DNA from: Desulfomicrobium macestii | GTDB lineage: Bacteria > Desulfobacterota > Desulfovibrionia > Desulfovibrionales > Desulfomicrobiaceae | Direction of reading: 5' to 3' | DNA length: 64,000 nucleotides | Assembly (NCBI RefSeq): GCF_014873765.1 | Contig: NZ_JADBGG010000003.1 | Location: 1 to 64,000, forward strand | In this document: one piece after another, positions 1 to 8,910 of the stretch | Layout of the letters: each line of letters begins with the position of its first letter | Numbering within the stretch: the stretch's first letter is position 1 | Made by a program: the position numbers and the translations under genes | The notes under the pieces: generated by a model | What the model was told of the DNA's origin: nothing | The model's input: the letters and a program-made list of their open reading frames with translations, nothing else | Databases searched by the model: none

Positions 1-66
1 GGCGACTCATAAACACGTAATCAGACGAGGTCGTCCGAGCGAAAATCTCTCACTTTTGCTGGATCT

Positions 67-105
67 ATTAGGGTGCCGATCGGTGGCTCCATTAGGGTGC
101 TGATC
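67..105. repeat. Two 15-bp direct repeats near the left edge
   Basis: The sequence ATTAGGGTGCCGATC occurs at 67-81 and again at 91-105 with one change (14 of 15 match), a period of 24 bp. A shorter related piece (CTAGGGTACA) follows at 111. The repeats lie just beyond the stop of the small zinc-ribbon gene. They may be binding sites belonging to the inserted element; nothing in the window shows what binds them. Confidence 0.5.
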
Positions 106-508
106 AACAACTAGGGTACACATAATCTGGGTTTTTGTAATTTGAATCACAGACAGAACAAATATACCCCCGATCAGAAGCTGTCATCGGGACAAGATTC
201 CCATCTTTCTTCCAGCATTTTGTACAATACGCAAGCCTGCTTACATCTTCTCGCATAAAAAATACGCCAATCTTACTGTCAAAATCAAGCCGATCATCTG
301 TTTCCTTGCGCTTGCGCAGTTCGGCAAGCTCTGTCCGCAGGTCAACTATTTCATGCTTAGCATCCAAAACAGTTTGACGAAGATCTAATATCTTCTCAAG
401 CAAATCACAAAGCTCTGAATTTTGTTTGATCTCCTGTACTTTCTTAAATGCTGCATGGGTGTCTTTTAGAACCTGCCCTCCGGCTGCCAACAATGCGAGA
501 TCAATCAC
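104..508 (-). CDS. Small coiled-coil protein with C-terminal zinc ribbon, function unknown
   Basis: This is a 134-residue cytoplasmic protein of unknown function. The middle (about residues 20-70) is a charged heptad-like helix, probably a coiled coil. The C-terminal third carries two CxxC pairs (CTKC and CSVC) typical of a zinc ribbon. The start is a GTG at 508, chosen because a good GGAGG lies 8 bases upstream. It reads away from the neighbouring serine recombinase and sits inside the region that interrupts comM, so it is probably cargo of that element. Proteins of this shape occur as accessory genes on islands; no specific function can be assigned. Confidence 0.6.
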   Translation of the reverse strand: MIDLALLAAGGQVLKDTHAAFKKVQEIKQNSELCDLLEKILDLRQTVLDAKHEIVDLRTELAELRKRKETDDRLDFDSKIGVFFMREDVSRLAYCTKCWKKDGNLVPMTASDRGYICSVCDSNYKNPDYVYPSC

Positions 509-739
509 TTCGCAATCCTCCAGTGCTGAATTTTTATAGGAAACCTTACAAGCATATCACAACAAATCAAGACCGATTTCGGGGTAAAAACCTGAAAGCC
601 CATATATACGATATATCAATACCAAGTTCCCCCATACCTTCAGTCCGCTTCAGATTCTTGGAGAAATCGTCAGCGCCATAATCATCATCCAGCCCTTGCT
701 TCAATAGATAGGCCGTCACCATCCTGGCCACCCTGCTAC

Positions 740-776
740 ACCAGCAACCCCTTGACACCAGCAACCCCTTGACACC
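740..776. repeat. Perfect 18-bp tandem duplication upstream of the recombinase
   Basis: CCAGCAACCCCTTGACAC is present twice head to tail (741-758 and 759-776). Each copy contains a TTGACA hexamer, and the second copy supplies the -35 box of the candidate recombinase promoter. Such a repeat could be an operator for autoregulation, a recombinase subsite, or a simple slippage duplication that doubled a -35 box. Confidence 0.6.
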
Positions 777-797
777 TGCCTTACCCTCTATTACAAA
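769..797 (+). promoter_or_regulatory. Candidate sigma70 promoter of the serine recombinase
   Basis: A consensus TTGACA (769-774) is followed after 17 bases by TACAAA (792-797), a moderate -10 hexamer. The recombinase start lies 46 bases downstream of the -10, with AGGAG at 831-835. The -35 lies in the tandem 18-bp repeat. Confidence 0.5.
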
Positions 798-843
798 ACC
801 TCCTAACGAACGTAAGCGGGATTTGTAATCAGGAGTAAAGGAC

Positions 844-1527
844 ATGGCTGAAGGGAAGTTCATCTCATATCTGCGGGTATCCACCGCTAAGCAGGGGCTG
901 TCAGGACTTGGCCTTGAGGCGCAGAGGAAGGCTGTCACCGACTACCTGAACGGCGGGAACTGGACCCTGTTGACTGAATACGTGGAGGTTGAGAGCGGGA
1001 AGAAGAACGACAGACCAGAACTGACCAAGGCCCTAGCCCATTGCCACCTCACAGGGGCCACGCTTGTCATTGCCAAGCTGGACCGCCTGTCACGCAATGC
1101 CCGTTTCTTGTTAGGCCTTCAGGAAGCTGGGGTTCACTTCATCGCCACCGACATGCCGACAGCAAACGAGCTTACAGTGGGCATCATGGCCCTTGTGGCA
1201 CAGGAGGAACGGAAGGCCATCTCTGCCAGGACCAAGGCCGCTCTTGCTGCCGCCAAGGAGCGAGGGGTAAAGCTCGGATGCCCCAAGGGAGCCGCTCACC
1301 TCCGGCAGTACGGGAACGAGCTTGGTGTAGAAGCAGTGAAGCGTAATGCCGATGAGCGAGCCGGGAAGTTGGTTGATGTGGTCAGAGAGATTCAGGAAGC
1401 CCAAGGCATCACCAGCTTGAAAGGTATAGCTGATAAACTGAACAAGATGGGAGTGACCACGCCCAGGGGCGGGGCTTGGCATGCGTCTAGTGTGAAGAAC
1501 CTACTGGCAAGGCTTGAATCGAGGTAG
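844..1527 (+). CDS. Small serine recombinase (resolvase/invertase family)
   Basis: A 227-residue site-specific recombinase that would cut DNA through a serine-phosphate link. The N-terminal catalytic domain has the YLRVSTAKQ motif (R11, nucleophile S13) and the KLDRLSRN motif with the conserved arginines. The C-terminal part (about 175-227) resembles the short helix-turn-helix recombinase domain with a TPRGG..WHASSV motif. AGGAG 8 bases upstream supports the ATG. Its position inside the material that breaks comM makes it the likely integrase or resolvase of the element. Whether it made this insertion or only resolves cointegrates cannot be told, because the rest of the element is off the left edge. 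Confidence 0.85.
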   Translation: MAEGKFISYLRVSTAKQGLSGLGLEAQRKAVTDYLNGGNWTLLTEYVEVESGKKNDRPELTKALAHCHLTGATLVIAKLDRLSRNARFLLGLQEAGVHFIATDMPTANELTVGIMALVAQEERKAISARTKAALAAAKERGVKLGCPKGAAHLRQYGNELGVEAVKRNADERAGKLVDVVREIQEAQGITSLKGIADKLNKMGVTTPRGGAWHASSVKNLLARLESR

Positions 1528-1546
1528 GCGGATGGCCTGTCCTTGT

Positions 1547-1574
1547 TTATGTTTCACAAATTATGTTTCACAAA
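1547..1574. repeat. Perfect 14-bp tandem repeat downstream of the recombinase
   Basis: TTATGTTTCACAAA occurs at 1547-1560 and immediately again at 1561-1574. A third related copy with one extra base (TTATCGTTTCACAG) is at 1701-1714. They lie between the recombinase stop and the comM junction near 1915, where element-end binding sites would be expected. The 14-bp spacing puts the copies on different faces of the helix. Function is inferred only from position. Confidence 0.6.
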
Positions 1575-1708
1575 CAAACAGTAATCATCTGTTTTATTTT
1601 TTTCCGCTTGAGCCCCAAGGACCATCCAACGACCTAGACTGAACCAAGGGCCTCCCTCCTGGCCAAGTCAGGTTACTGGCCTAACAGGATCACCGGGCGG
1701 TTATCGTT

Positions 1709-1786
1709 TCACAGACCACAATAGGGGCATCGGACAAACGCCCCGGCCTTTCCTTCACCGCAGAACAAACAGACAGCCCGTGTCAT
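1709..1786 (-). CDS. Possible 25-residue zinc-knuckle microprotein
   Basis: A very short open frame encodes 25 residues of which most form CLFCGEG...CPYCGL, two CxxC pairs that could hold one zinc ion. The ATG at 1786 is preceded by GGAGGG about 9 bases upstream. It lies inside the inserted element between the recombinase and the comM junction. The cysteine spacing makes it more protein-like than chance, but at this length it could be a gene remnant. Confidence 0.3.
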   Translation of the reverse strand: MTRAVCLFCGEGKAGAFVRCPYCGL

Positions 1787-1824
1787 GATGGCTTGCCCTC
1801 CTTGGTCTCTCCTTCTTCTCTCTC

Positions 1825-2574
1825 TCACATACCACGGGAGGGAGCAACGGGAAGAGAGGGCCTTGGCGTGTGCTGGCTGGGCGTAAGAAAAGCCACGGGG
1901 CATTCACGCCTTAACATGAGCATGTTGTGCGAGCCTGCACAGGCGATCTCTATGGCCCGCTTGGCCCGCTCCTGGCCCTTGACCTCCGAGAAGTCCCGCC
2001 GGAACTGTTCCTGCTCGCCCCACAGCCCCGCAACGTCGCAGACCAAAGGAGCGGTATCCTCTTCGCCGAGCACGAAACGCACAACCTGAGCCAGGCTTCT
2101 GCACCCGTACACCGGCAAACCCTGCACCACGGCGGCCTCCCTGCCGTTGGCCTCGGGCACGATCATGCCCCGGGCACCGGCTTCGCGGGCCCGGAGTGCC
2201 AGGGGCAAGGCACCCGGCACGGGTTTGAGTTCCCCGGAAAGTGAAAGCTCTCCGGCCAGATAAAGGCCGGAGAGCTTTTCTCCGGGGATGACTTCGGCCC
2301 CGGCCAAAAGGCCAAGGGCCAGGGGGAGGTCGTAGCCCGAGCCCTCCTTGCGGATGTCGGCAGGGGCGATGTTCACCGTGATGCGGCTGGGCGGCAGCTT
2401 GAAGCCCGAATTCTTGAGCGCCGAAAAAACGCGCTCCTTGGCCTCGCGCACCGCGCCTTCGGCCAGCCCAACCATGATGAAGGCGGGCATGCCCGAACGC
2501 GCCAGGTCCACCTCTAGCTCGATGGAGAATCCGTCGATTCCCAGCAAGGCGGCGGTGGAGACCTTGGCGATCAT
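1825..2574 (-). pseudogene. comM: comM/yifB Mg-chelatase-like gene, 5' half only, broken by insertion
   Basis: The first 220 or so residues match the N-terminal LonC-like domain of ComM (YifB), a hexameric AAA+ helicase that extends strand exchange in natural transformation. The usual length is about 500 residues. Here the AAA+ Walker A, Walker B and C-terminal Mg-chelatase domains are missing. After GSHNMLM the frame runs 29 more residues through foreign DNA and stops at 1825. The start directly follows lepB (two bases after its stop), so it is the last gene of lepA-lepB-comM. The product lacks the ATPase and is almost certainly inactive. Confidence 0.88.
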
Positions 2575-2576
2575 GC

Positions 2577-3179
2577 CTATTCCACCAGCTGCCCGATGCG
2601 TTCCCAGCGGATGTCGGTCAGGCTGGCCCAGGACCAGTACAGGATGAGCGCCTTGCCTTCGATGGTGTTGCGCTCGACAAAACCCCAGAATCGCGAATCG
2701 TAGGATTCGTCGCGGTTGTCGCCCATGACGAAGTATTTGTTCTCGGGCACCATGACCGGTCCGAAATTGTCCCGCCGGGGCACGGACGTCGAGGTGTCGA
2801 CATGCTGGATGTAGGGCTCCTGAAGTTCCACGCCGTTGCGAAAGACCTTCTTTTCCCGGACCTCGATGACGTCACCCGGCAGGCCTATGACCCGCTTGAT
2901 GAAGTCCTTGGAAGGATCCTCGGGAAACTCAAACACGATGATGTCCCCGTGCTCGGGACCTTCGCGCTCGATGATCATGGTGTTGGTGAAGGGAATCTTC
3001 ACGCCGTATGCGAACTTGGTGACCAGCAGATGGTCGCCGATCTGCAAGGTCTGGAGCATGGATCCGGACGGAATCTTGAACGCCTGGACCACGAAAGAAC
3101 GAATGAAAAACGCCAGGATGAGCGCCACGATAAGGGCTTCGGCGTATTCCTTGAGCATTGTCTGCCAACGAGGGTTCAT
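2577..3179 (-). CDS. lepB: Signal peptidase I
   Basis: A 200-residue inner-membrane serine protease that removes signal peptides from secreted proteins. A single N-terminal membrane helix (about 16-33) is followed by PSGSM with nucleophile S40, the general-base lysine in FIKRVIGLPGD (K95), and the conserved GDNRDES.DSRFWG box. The length is typical for short LepB enzymes with one anchor. It lies 56 bases after lepA and directly before the broken comM, the common lepA-lepB order. Confidence 0.95.
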   Translation of the reverse strand: MNPRWQTMLKEYAEALIVALILAFFIRSFVVQAFKIPSGSMLQTLQIGDHLLVTKFAYGVKIPFTNTMIIEREGPEHGDIIVFEFPEDPSKDFIKRVIGLPGDVIEVREKKVFRNGVELQEPYIQHVDTSTSVPRRDNFGPVMVPENKYFVMGDNRDESYDSRFWGFVERNTIEGKALILYWSWASLTDIRWERIGQLVE

Positions 3180-3235
3180 GTGTTTACCTGCCTGATACGT
3201 AATCTGCCAATGCAGTTGTTATCGAAAGTAAGAGT

Positions 3236-5038
3236 CTATTCGTCCGACTGGAGGGCAGCCAGGAATGCTTCCTGCGGAATCTCCACGCTGCCCATGCGCT
3301 TCATGCGCTTTTTGCCTTCTTTCTGCTTTTCCAGGAGCTTGCGCTTTCTGGTAATGTCACCGCCGTAACATTTGGCCGTGACGTTCTTGCGCATGGGCGA
3401 AACCCGCTCACGCGCGATGATCTTGCTGCCCACGGCCGCCTGGATGATGATCTCGAACAGCTGGCGGTGGATGACCCGCTTGAGCTTCAGCGCCAGGGCG
3501 CGGCCCCGGTACGCCGCGTTGGAGCGGTGCACGATGACGGCCATGGCGTCCACGGGTTCGCTGTTGATGAGCACATCCAGCTTGACCAGATCGGCCACCC
3601 GGTAGTCAATGACCTCGTAGTCCAGGGAGGCGAAGCCCTTGGTCACCGACTTGAGGCGGTCGAAGAAGTCATAGACGATCTCCGAGAAGGGCAGCTCGTA
3701 GCTGATGACCACGCGGGTGGACGTCATGTAGCGCATGTCCTTCTGGATGCCGCGCTTCTCCTCGCAAAGGCCCAGCACGTTGCCGACATAATCGTTCGGG
3801 ACGTGAATCTCCATGCGGACAAAGGGTTCGGCAATGGACTGGATCTTCTCCTGCGGCGGCAGGTTGCTCGGATTGTCGATGTCAAAGGTCACGCCGTCAA
3901 TACGGGTCACTCGGTAGATGACCGAAGGAGCCGTGGCGATGAGCTTGGCCTGAAACTCGCGCTCAAGCCGTTCCTGGATGACCTCCATGTGCAGAAGCCC
4001 CAGAAACCCGCAACGGAACCCGAAACCGAGCGCCTGCGAGGTCTCGGGCTCGTAGTACAGGGCGGCGTCGTTGAGTTGCAGCTTCTCCAGCGCGGACTTC
4101 AGGGTGTCGTATTCCGCCGGCTCCACAGGATAGAGACCACAGAAAACCATGGGCTTGATGGTCTTGAATCCGGGGAAAGGGGAGGCTGTGGGATTGTCGG
4201 GGTCGGTGATGGTATCGCCGACCTGGGCATCTTTAAGCTCCTTGATGGCTCCGCACATGAAGCCGACCTCGCCCGCCGCGAGCTGTTTTATGTCCGTGGG
4301 CTCCGGCGAAAAAACGCCGAGCTTGGTGACCTCGAACTTCTTGCCCGTGGCGCACATCTGCACGCGCTGCCCGGTCTTGATCCGCCCTTCCAGAATCCTG
4401 AAAAGCACGACCACGCCCTGATACGAATCGTACCAGGAGTCGAAGATCAGGGCCTTGAGCGGCGCGTCAGTGTCGCCTTTCGGCGGTGGTACCCGTTCGA
4501 CAAGACGTTCGAGCAGGTCTTCCACGCCAAGCCCGGACTTGGCCGAAACCTTGATGATGTCGGTGCAATCGATGCCGATGACTTCCTCGATCTCCTCAGC
4601 CACCCGTTCGGGTTCGGCGCTGGGCAGATCGATCTTGTTCAGGACCGGCAGCACTTCGAGGTCATTGTCCAGGGCCATGTAGACGTTGGCCAGGGTCTGG
4701 GCTTCCACGCCCTGGGTGGCGTCGACAACCAGCAGCGCCCCGTCGCACGCGGCCAGACTGCGCGAAACCTCATAGGAAAAGTCGACATGACCGGGCGTGT
4801 CGATGAGATTGAGGATATAGTTGCGGCCATCTTTCGCCTTGTACGGAATGCGTACGCTCTGGGCCTTGATGGTGATGCCGCGCTCCTGTTCCAGCTCCAT
4901 GCGATCCAGATACTGATCCTTTTTCTGGCGATCGGAGATAAGCCCCGTCTTTTCCATAATCCGGTCGGCCAGGGTGGACTTTCCGTGATCTATGTGGGCT
5001 ATAATACTGAAATTTCTGATATTTTCTTGTGTAGCCAT
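3236..5038 (-). CDS. lepA: Elongation factor 4 (LepA), back-translocating GTPase
   Basis: A 600-residue translational GTPase that acts on stalled or mis-translocated ribosomes. The start at 5038 ([20 protein letters not shown]) is chosen over an upstream in-frame extension because LepA begins here and AGGA precedes it. The G1 motif [10 protein letters not shown]3 DTPGHVDF and G4 NKIDLP are intact, and the LepA-specific C-terminal domain ends in [16 protein letters not shown]. First gene of lepA-lepB-comM. The roughly 270-bp space to the divergent LytTR gene must hold its promoter. Confidence 0.97.
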   Translation of the reverse strand: MATQENIRNFSIIAHIDHGKSTLADRIMEKTGLISDRQKKDQYLDRMELEQERGITIKAQSVRIPYKAKDGRNYILNLIDTPGHVDFSYEVSRSLAACDGALLVVDATQGVEAQTLANVYMALDNDLEVLPVLNKIDLPSAEPERVAEEIEEVIGIDCTDIIKVSAKSGLGVEDLLERLVERVPPPKGDTDAPLKALIFDSWYDSYQGVVVLFRILEGRIKTGQRVQMCATGKKFEVTKLGVFSPEPTDIKQLAAGEVGFMCGAIKELKDAQVGDTITDPDNPTASPFPGFKTIKPMVFCGLYPVEPAEYDTLKSALEKLQLNDAALYYEPETSQALGFGFRCGFLGLLHMEVIQERLEREFQAKLIATAPSVIYRVTRIDGVTFDIDNPSNLPPQEKIQSIAEPFVRMEIHVPNDYVGNVLGLCEEKRGIQKDMRYMTSTRVVISYELPFSEIVYDFFDRLKSVTKGFASLDYEVIDYRVADLVKLDVLINSEPVDAMAVIVHRSNAAYRGRALALKLKRVIHRQLFEIIIQAAVGSKIIARERVSPMRKNVTAKCYGGDITRKRKLLEKQKEGKKRMKRMGSVEIPQEAFLAALQSDE

Positions 5039-5308
5039 ATGTCCTGTGTTGGGAGAGAGACTTGCGTTCGTTACGGGTAAAACGTTTATTGATATTTGAT
5101 TTTCTTTGGGATGTCCATTGAACGCAAGGAGGGACAAAATTCGGCGGAAAGAAACAAAAAGTAATAGATTCAATTGCTTAAAATATGGAGACACAAGCAA
5201 AAACAAGCCCGCTCCAAGGCCGGCATCGAAAGCGGGAACAGCGCTTGAGAACTTTTGAAATCAAGGATATATGATCGTTTTCCCACTACCTGCGACCAGG
5301 CTGGCGCC

Positions 5309-6166
5309 ATGTCCAAACTCAAAGCGTTGCTTCTTCACCCGGATCCCGAAGTCAGGTCTCAATTGCGAGACATGCTCTCTCCTGTCAAGGAGATTGCCGT
5401 GCTCGGGGAGGCCGTGTCCTCGTTCGAGGCCCTGGAGATGCTGGCTTTCATTCCCTACGATGTCTTTTTCATGGGCACCGATCTCCCGCATGGAGTCAGC
5501 GGCATGGAACTGGCCGCGCATCTGGCCCAGGGCGACGACCCGCCCGCGCTCATTTTTCTGGCCACGGAAGAGGATCAGGCCTTCACCGCCTTCGAACTCG
5601 GTGCCGCCGACTACCTGCTCTGGCCCGCCAACGCGAACCGCTTCGCGCGCTCCATCGAGCGCCTGCGCCCGCTGCTTCCGCGCAAGAAGGCATCGCCGCC
5701 GACCCAGCCCCTGCAGGCCCGTCAGCACATAAGTGAAGAGACCGTGCAATTGTCCATGGGCGACGACGAGGAAGAGGTCTTCGTCAACGCCCTGCGCCAG
5801 GCGTGGGACATGAGCCGGGAGCGCTCTCCGGAGATCGAGAAGCTGCCTGTCAATCAGGAAGGTCGCCACATCCTCATTCCCTACACGCAGATCGTGTATG
5901 TGGAAGCCTACGAGGACTACAGCTTCGTGCACACGGCCCAGGACCGCTTCCTGACATCTTACCGTCTCAAGAACCTGGAAGCGCGCCTGCGGCCACATCG
6001 CTTCTGCAGGGTGCACCGCAAGTATCTGGTCAATCTGGACATGGTCACGGAGATCGCATCCATGCCAGGCGGCAATTTCATGCTGCGCACGGCCGGGCGC
6101 AAGAAGATCGAGCTTCCGGTCAGCAGGCGGCGCATCGGTGAACTGAAGAAAATTTTGCAGCTCTAG
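5309..6166 (+). CDS. LytTR regulator with degenerate pseudo-receiver domain
   Basis: A 285-residue DNA-binding regulator. Residues about 1-120 align along the whole length of a CheY-like receiver, but the phosphorylation residues are all replaced: HP at 10-11 for the acidic pair, G56 for the phospho-acceptor Asp, A85 for the Thr/Ser, and W105 for the Lys. Residues about 190-285 form a clear LytTR domain (YTQIVYVEAYEDYSFVHT, then FCRVHRKYLVN). The start at 5309 is preferred because receiver homology begins there; an upstream in-frame TTG at 5255 is less likely. No histidine kinase is adjacent. It probably acts without phosphorylation or responds to another signal. Confidence 0.85.
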   Translation: MSKLKALLLHPDPEVRSQLRDMLSPVKEIAVLGEAVSSFEALEMLAFIPYDVFFMGTDLPHGVSGMELAAHLAQGDDPPALIFLATEEDQAFTAFELGAADYLLWPANANRFARSIERLRPLLPRKKASPPTQPLQARQHISEETVQLSMGDDEEEVFVNALRQAWDMSRERSPEIEKLPVNQEGRHILIPYTQIVYVEAYEDYSFVHTAQDRFLTSYRLKNLEARLRPHRFCRVHRKYLVNLDMVTEIASMPGGNFMLRTAGRKKIELPVSRRRIGELKKILQL

Positions 6167-6289
6167 CGGCGCTTACCTGCCCCAAAAGGCCACTAGCCGA
6201 GAATGGGCTTTCCCCGAATACTAAAACGAGTACACAATATGGAACGACGCACCGGCATGAAACGCGGCCTGCCGCGCAAGGAGAACGCC

Positions 6290-8203
6290 ATGAAAGAAAC
6301 CGACATGGCCTATGGCGAAGAACTCGTCTTCCGCCCCCTGCCCCAACTGGTCATCGAGGCCAATGTCAATCCGCAGGAATTTGCCACGGCCCAGGCATCG
6401 GCCAAGGCCGACAACCTGGGGTATTGGGAAGACGCGGCCCAGGAGCTGGACTGGTTCAACAAGTGGGATGTGGTTATGGATGACTCCGAGGCCCCTCGCT
6501 ACCAGTGGTTCAAGGGCGCCCAGTGCAACATCGTGTACAACGCCCTCGACCGGCACATCGCCACGGCCAACAAGAACAAGCTGGCCCTGATCTGGGAAGG
6601 CGAGGCCGGGGACACAAAAAAATACACCTATTATGAACTCTACCGCGAGGTGAACAAGCTGGCCAACGCCATGCGTTCACTGGGCCTTGGCAAGGGCGAT
6701 CGGGTGGTGCTCTACATGCCGCTCATCCCCCAGACCATGATGGCCATGCTCGCCTGCGCCAAGATCGGGGCCGTGCATTGCGCGGTCTTCGCCGGCTTTT
6801 CGGCCAAGGCCCTGCGCCAGCGCATCACCGAGGTCGAGGCCAAGCTGGTCGTCACGGCCGACGGGTTCTACCGCAACGGGCGCATCGTCAACCTCAAAGC
6901 CACCGTGGACGAGGCGCTGGTGGGCGGGTGCGACTGCGTGGAGACCGTGGTCGTGGTCAACCGCGCCAAGCTGGACGTGGACATGGGCGAGGCCCGCGAC
7001 ATCTGGTACGACGCCCTGGTCCGCCAGGAGCGCTCCGACGCGGCCACGGAGATCATGAACTCCGATGATCCGCTCTTCATCCTGCACACCTCCGGGACCA
7101 CGGGTGAGCCCAAGGGCATCGTGCACGGCCACGCCGGATACATGGTCGGACTGCACCGCTCGCTGGACTGGGTCTTCGACATCAAGCCCACGGACATCTT
7201 CTGGTGCACCGGCGACATGGGCTGGATCACCGGCCACAGCTACGTGGTCTATGGCCCGCTCATCGCCGGGACGACCACGGTCATGTACGAAGGGCACCCC
7301 CTCTATCCCCAGGCCGACCGCATGTGGGACATCGTGGCCCGTTACGGCGTGACCATCCTGTACACCGCGCCCACGGTCATCCGCATGCTCATGCGCTACG
7401 GCAACCAGTATCCGCGCATGCACGACCTCTCGACCCTGCGCCTCCTGGCCAGCGTGGGCGAACCCATTTCACCCGACACGTGGCTCTGGTTCTACAAATT
7501 CATCGGCCACTCCCAATGCCCCATCCTCGACACCTGGTGGCAGACCGAAACCGGCGGATGCATGATCAGCCCCTTTCCGGTCTCGGTCCTGAAACCGGGC
7601 TCCGTGCACCGCCCCATGCCCGGCATAGAGGTGGACATCGTCGATGAGGACGGCAATCCCGTGGAAGCCGGAGTCGCGGGCAATCTCATCGTGACCAAAC
7701 CCTGGCCGTCCATGCTGCTTGATATTTTCGGCAAGCCCGAACTCCGCGACGCGACCTACTGGCCCCTGGGTCCCGGCAAATACTGGGCGGGCGATATCGC
7801 CACCCGCGACGAAGACGGCCTGATCTGGATCCACGGCCGCTCCGACGACGTCATGAACATAGCCGGGCACCGCATCGGCAACGTCGAACTCGAAAACGCC
7901 TTCCTGACCCACAAGGCCGTGGCCGATGCGGCCGTGATCGGCATCCCGGACAAGATCAAGGGGGAGGTGGCCAAGGCCTACATCGTGCTGCAGGCGGAAT
8001 TCGCGGCCCTGGACGACCGCAACGAGATCATCCGCATGCTCAAGACCCATATCCGCAAGGAAGTGGGTCCCGTGGCCGTGATCCGGTCCATGGAATTCGT
8101 GGAGACCCTGCCCCGGACCAGCAGCGGCAAGATCGTGCGCCGGGTCTTGAAGGCCAGGGAGGCCGGGGTTCAGGTAGATCTGGCGGCAGTCGTGGAAGAC
8201 TAG
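6290..8203 (+). CDS. acs: Acetyl-CoA synthetase, AMP-forming
   Basis: A 637-residue cytoplasmic enzyme that activates acetate (or a close short acid) with ATP and CoA through an acyl-adenylate. Visible motifs are the adenylate loop [10 protein letters not shown], the TWWQTETGG segment whose Trp limits the pocket to acetate or propionate in known enzymes, and the hinge [14 protein letters not shown]. The C-terminal [10 protein letters not shown] contains the adenylation lysine, a site of acetyl regulation in known Acs. The ATG at 6290 is chosen because AAGGAG lies 6 bases upstream; in-frame ATGs from 6203 lack this. A second acyl-CoA synthetase, ADP-forming, lies close by on the other strand. 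Confidence 0.93.
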   Translation: MKETDMAYGEELVFRPLPQLVIEANVNPQEFATAQASAKADNLGYWEDAAQELDWFNKWDVVMDDSEAPRYQWFKGAQCNIVYNALDRHIATANKNKLALIWEGEAGDTKKYTYYELYREVNKLANAMRSLGLGKGDRVVLYMPLIPQTMMAMLACAKIGAVHCAVFAGFSAKALRQRITEVEAKLVVTADGFYRNGRIVNLKATVDEALVGGCDCVETVVVVNRAKLDVDMGEARDIWYDALVRQERSDAATEIMNSDDPLFILHTSGTTGEPKGIVHGHAGYMVGLHRSLDWVFDIKPTDIFWCTGDMGWITGHSYVVYGPLIAGTTTVMYEGHPLYPQADRMWDIVARYGVTILYTAPTVIRMLMRYGNQYPRMHDLSTLRLLASVGEPISPDTWLWFYKFIGHSQCPILDTWWQTETGGCMISPFPVSVLKPGSVHRPMPGIEVDIVDEDGNPVEAGVAGNLIVTKPWPSMLLDIFGKPELRDATYWPLGPGKYWAGDIATRDEDGLIWIHGRSDDVMNIAGHRIGNVELENAFLTHKAVADAAVIGIPDKIKGEVAKAYIVLQAEFAALDDRNEIIRMLKTHIRKEVGPVAVIRSMEFVETLPRTSSGKIVRRVLKAREAGVQVDLAAVVED

Positions 8204-8218
8204 GCCGCACAGAAGGTC

Positions 8219-8905
8219 ATGGTCGAAGCGCTCATTCCAAAGCACGGCGGGTAGCGAAGCCTCAAAAGTTTTCAGGTAGCGCTACTGGCCTACGACGTGA
8301 CAGTGCTATTCTGTGAAAAATTCGTGGCCAAACGCAGCCGCACCCACGACCAGATGGTCCAGGCCGCACGCTCCGGCGTCCAGAACATCGCCGAAGGCAG
8401 CCAGGCATCGGGCACGTCGAAAAAGATGGAGCTCAAGCTCACCAACGTGGCCCGTGCCAGCCTGGAAGAGTTGCGCCTGGACTATGAAGATTTCCTGCGC
8501 CAGCGCGGTTTGCCACTGCTGGAACCTGAGCATCCGGCGCTGAAGCGATTCAAAGAGAAGCGCTGCGCGAAGCTGGATGATGTTCGGCGGTGGGTGAAAG
8601 AAGAAACAGAAAGACAGAAAGCGGTGGGCGAACACGGACTTTCAAGGCTCCCCACGGACAAAGCACAAAACATCCAGTCAGGTCCGGGGTCCGTGCCCGT
8701 CCGTGTCAGTCAGTGCCAGTCCACCACACCCTTCAGCCCTCTTTCCCCCGAAACCCTGGCCGCCAACGCCGCCCTTTCCCTCCTGAACCTGGCCTGCCAT
8801 CTCCTGGATCGACAGCTTGCTGCCCAGGCTAAGGCCTTTATTCAAGAGGGCGGCTTCACCGAGCGGTTGCACCGCGTCCGATCACGGCAGCGCAGTTCCA
8901 AATAA
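8219..8905 (+). pseudogene. Four-helix-bundle protein gene with in-frame amber codon near the start
   Basis: From ATG 8219 the frame reads MVEALIPKHGG, then TAG at 8252-8254, then RSLKSFQVALLAYDVTVLF and an intact body to 8905. The body matches the four-helix-bundle (S23/IVP-like) family with DQMVQAARSGVQNIAEGSQ and a C-terminal suffix ending GGFTERLHRVRS. Family members continue through the stop position, usually with Tyr as HGGYR, so TAC or TAT seems to have become TAG. A GTG at 8297 could restart translation but has no Shine-Dalgarno and would lose part of helix 1. Probably a recent pseudogene, or a nonsense suppression case. It follows acs by 15 bases. Confidence 0.7.
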
Positions 8906-8910
8906 CAAAC

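Larger units (their letters stand above)
1528..1915. mobile_element. Right end of the element inserted in comM (element extends beyond the left edge)
   Basis: Reading comM leftward, the protein matches the YifB/ComM family up to GSHNMLM and then changes at once to unrelated sequence. This places the junction at about 1911-1917, just before codons for the expected IGPPG.GK Walker A. Everything to the left (recombinase, zinc-ribbon gene, repeats) belongs to the foreign piece. The gene-poor 1528-1824 part holds the 14-bp repeats and the microprotein frame. No clear terminal inverted repeat or target duplication can be defined, because the other end is not in the window. Confidence 0.7.

Noticed and set aside
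740-776. CRISPR array from tandem repeats
   Set aside because: Copies are directly adjacent with no spacers, and only two are present; no cas genes are in the window.
844-1527. Prophage lysogeny module
   Set aside because: No repressor, lysis or structural phage genes are visible; only the recombinase and a small zinc-ribbon gene, so a transposon or island is as likely.
3467-5080. A 537-codon frame antisense to lepA
   Set aside because: lepA is unambiguous; the antisense product is rich in His, Gly and Asp in the way of GC-rich shadows and matches nothing.
5255-5308. Upstream TTG start for the LytTR regulator
   Set aside because: The receiver homology begins at the ATG 5309; the extra 18 residues are not receiver-like.
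8252-8254. TAG as a pyrrolysine codon
   Set aside because: The position corresponds to an ordinary tyrosine in the family and no pyl genes are in the window; a nonsense mutation is simpler.
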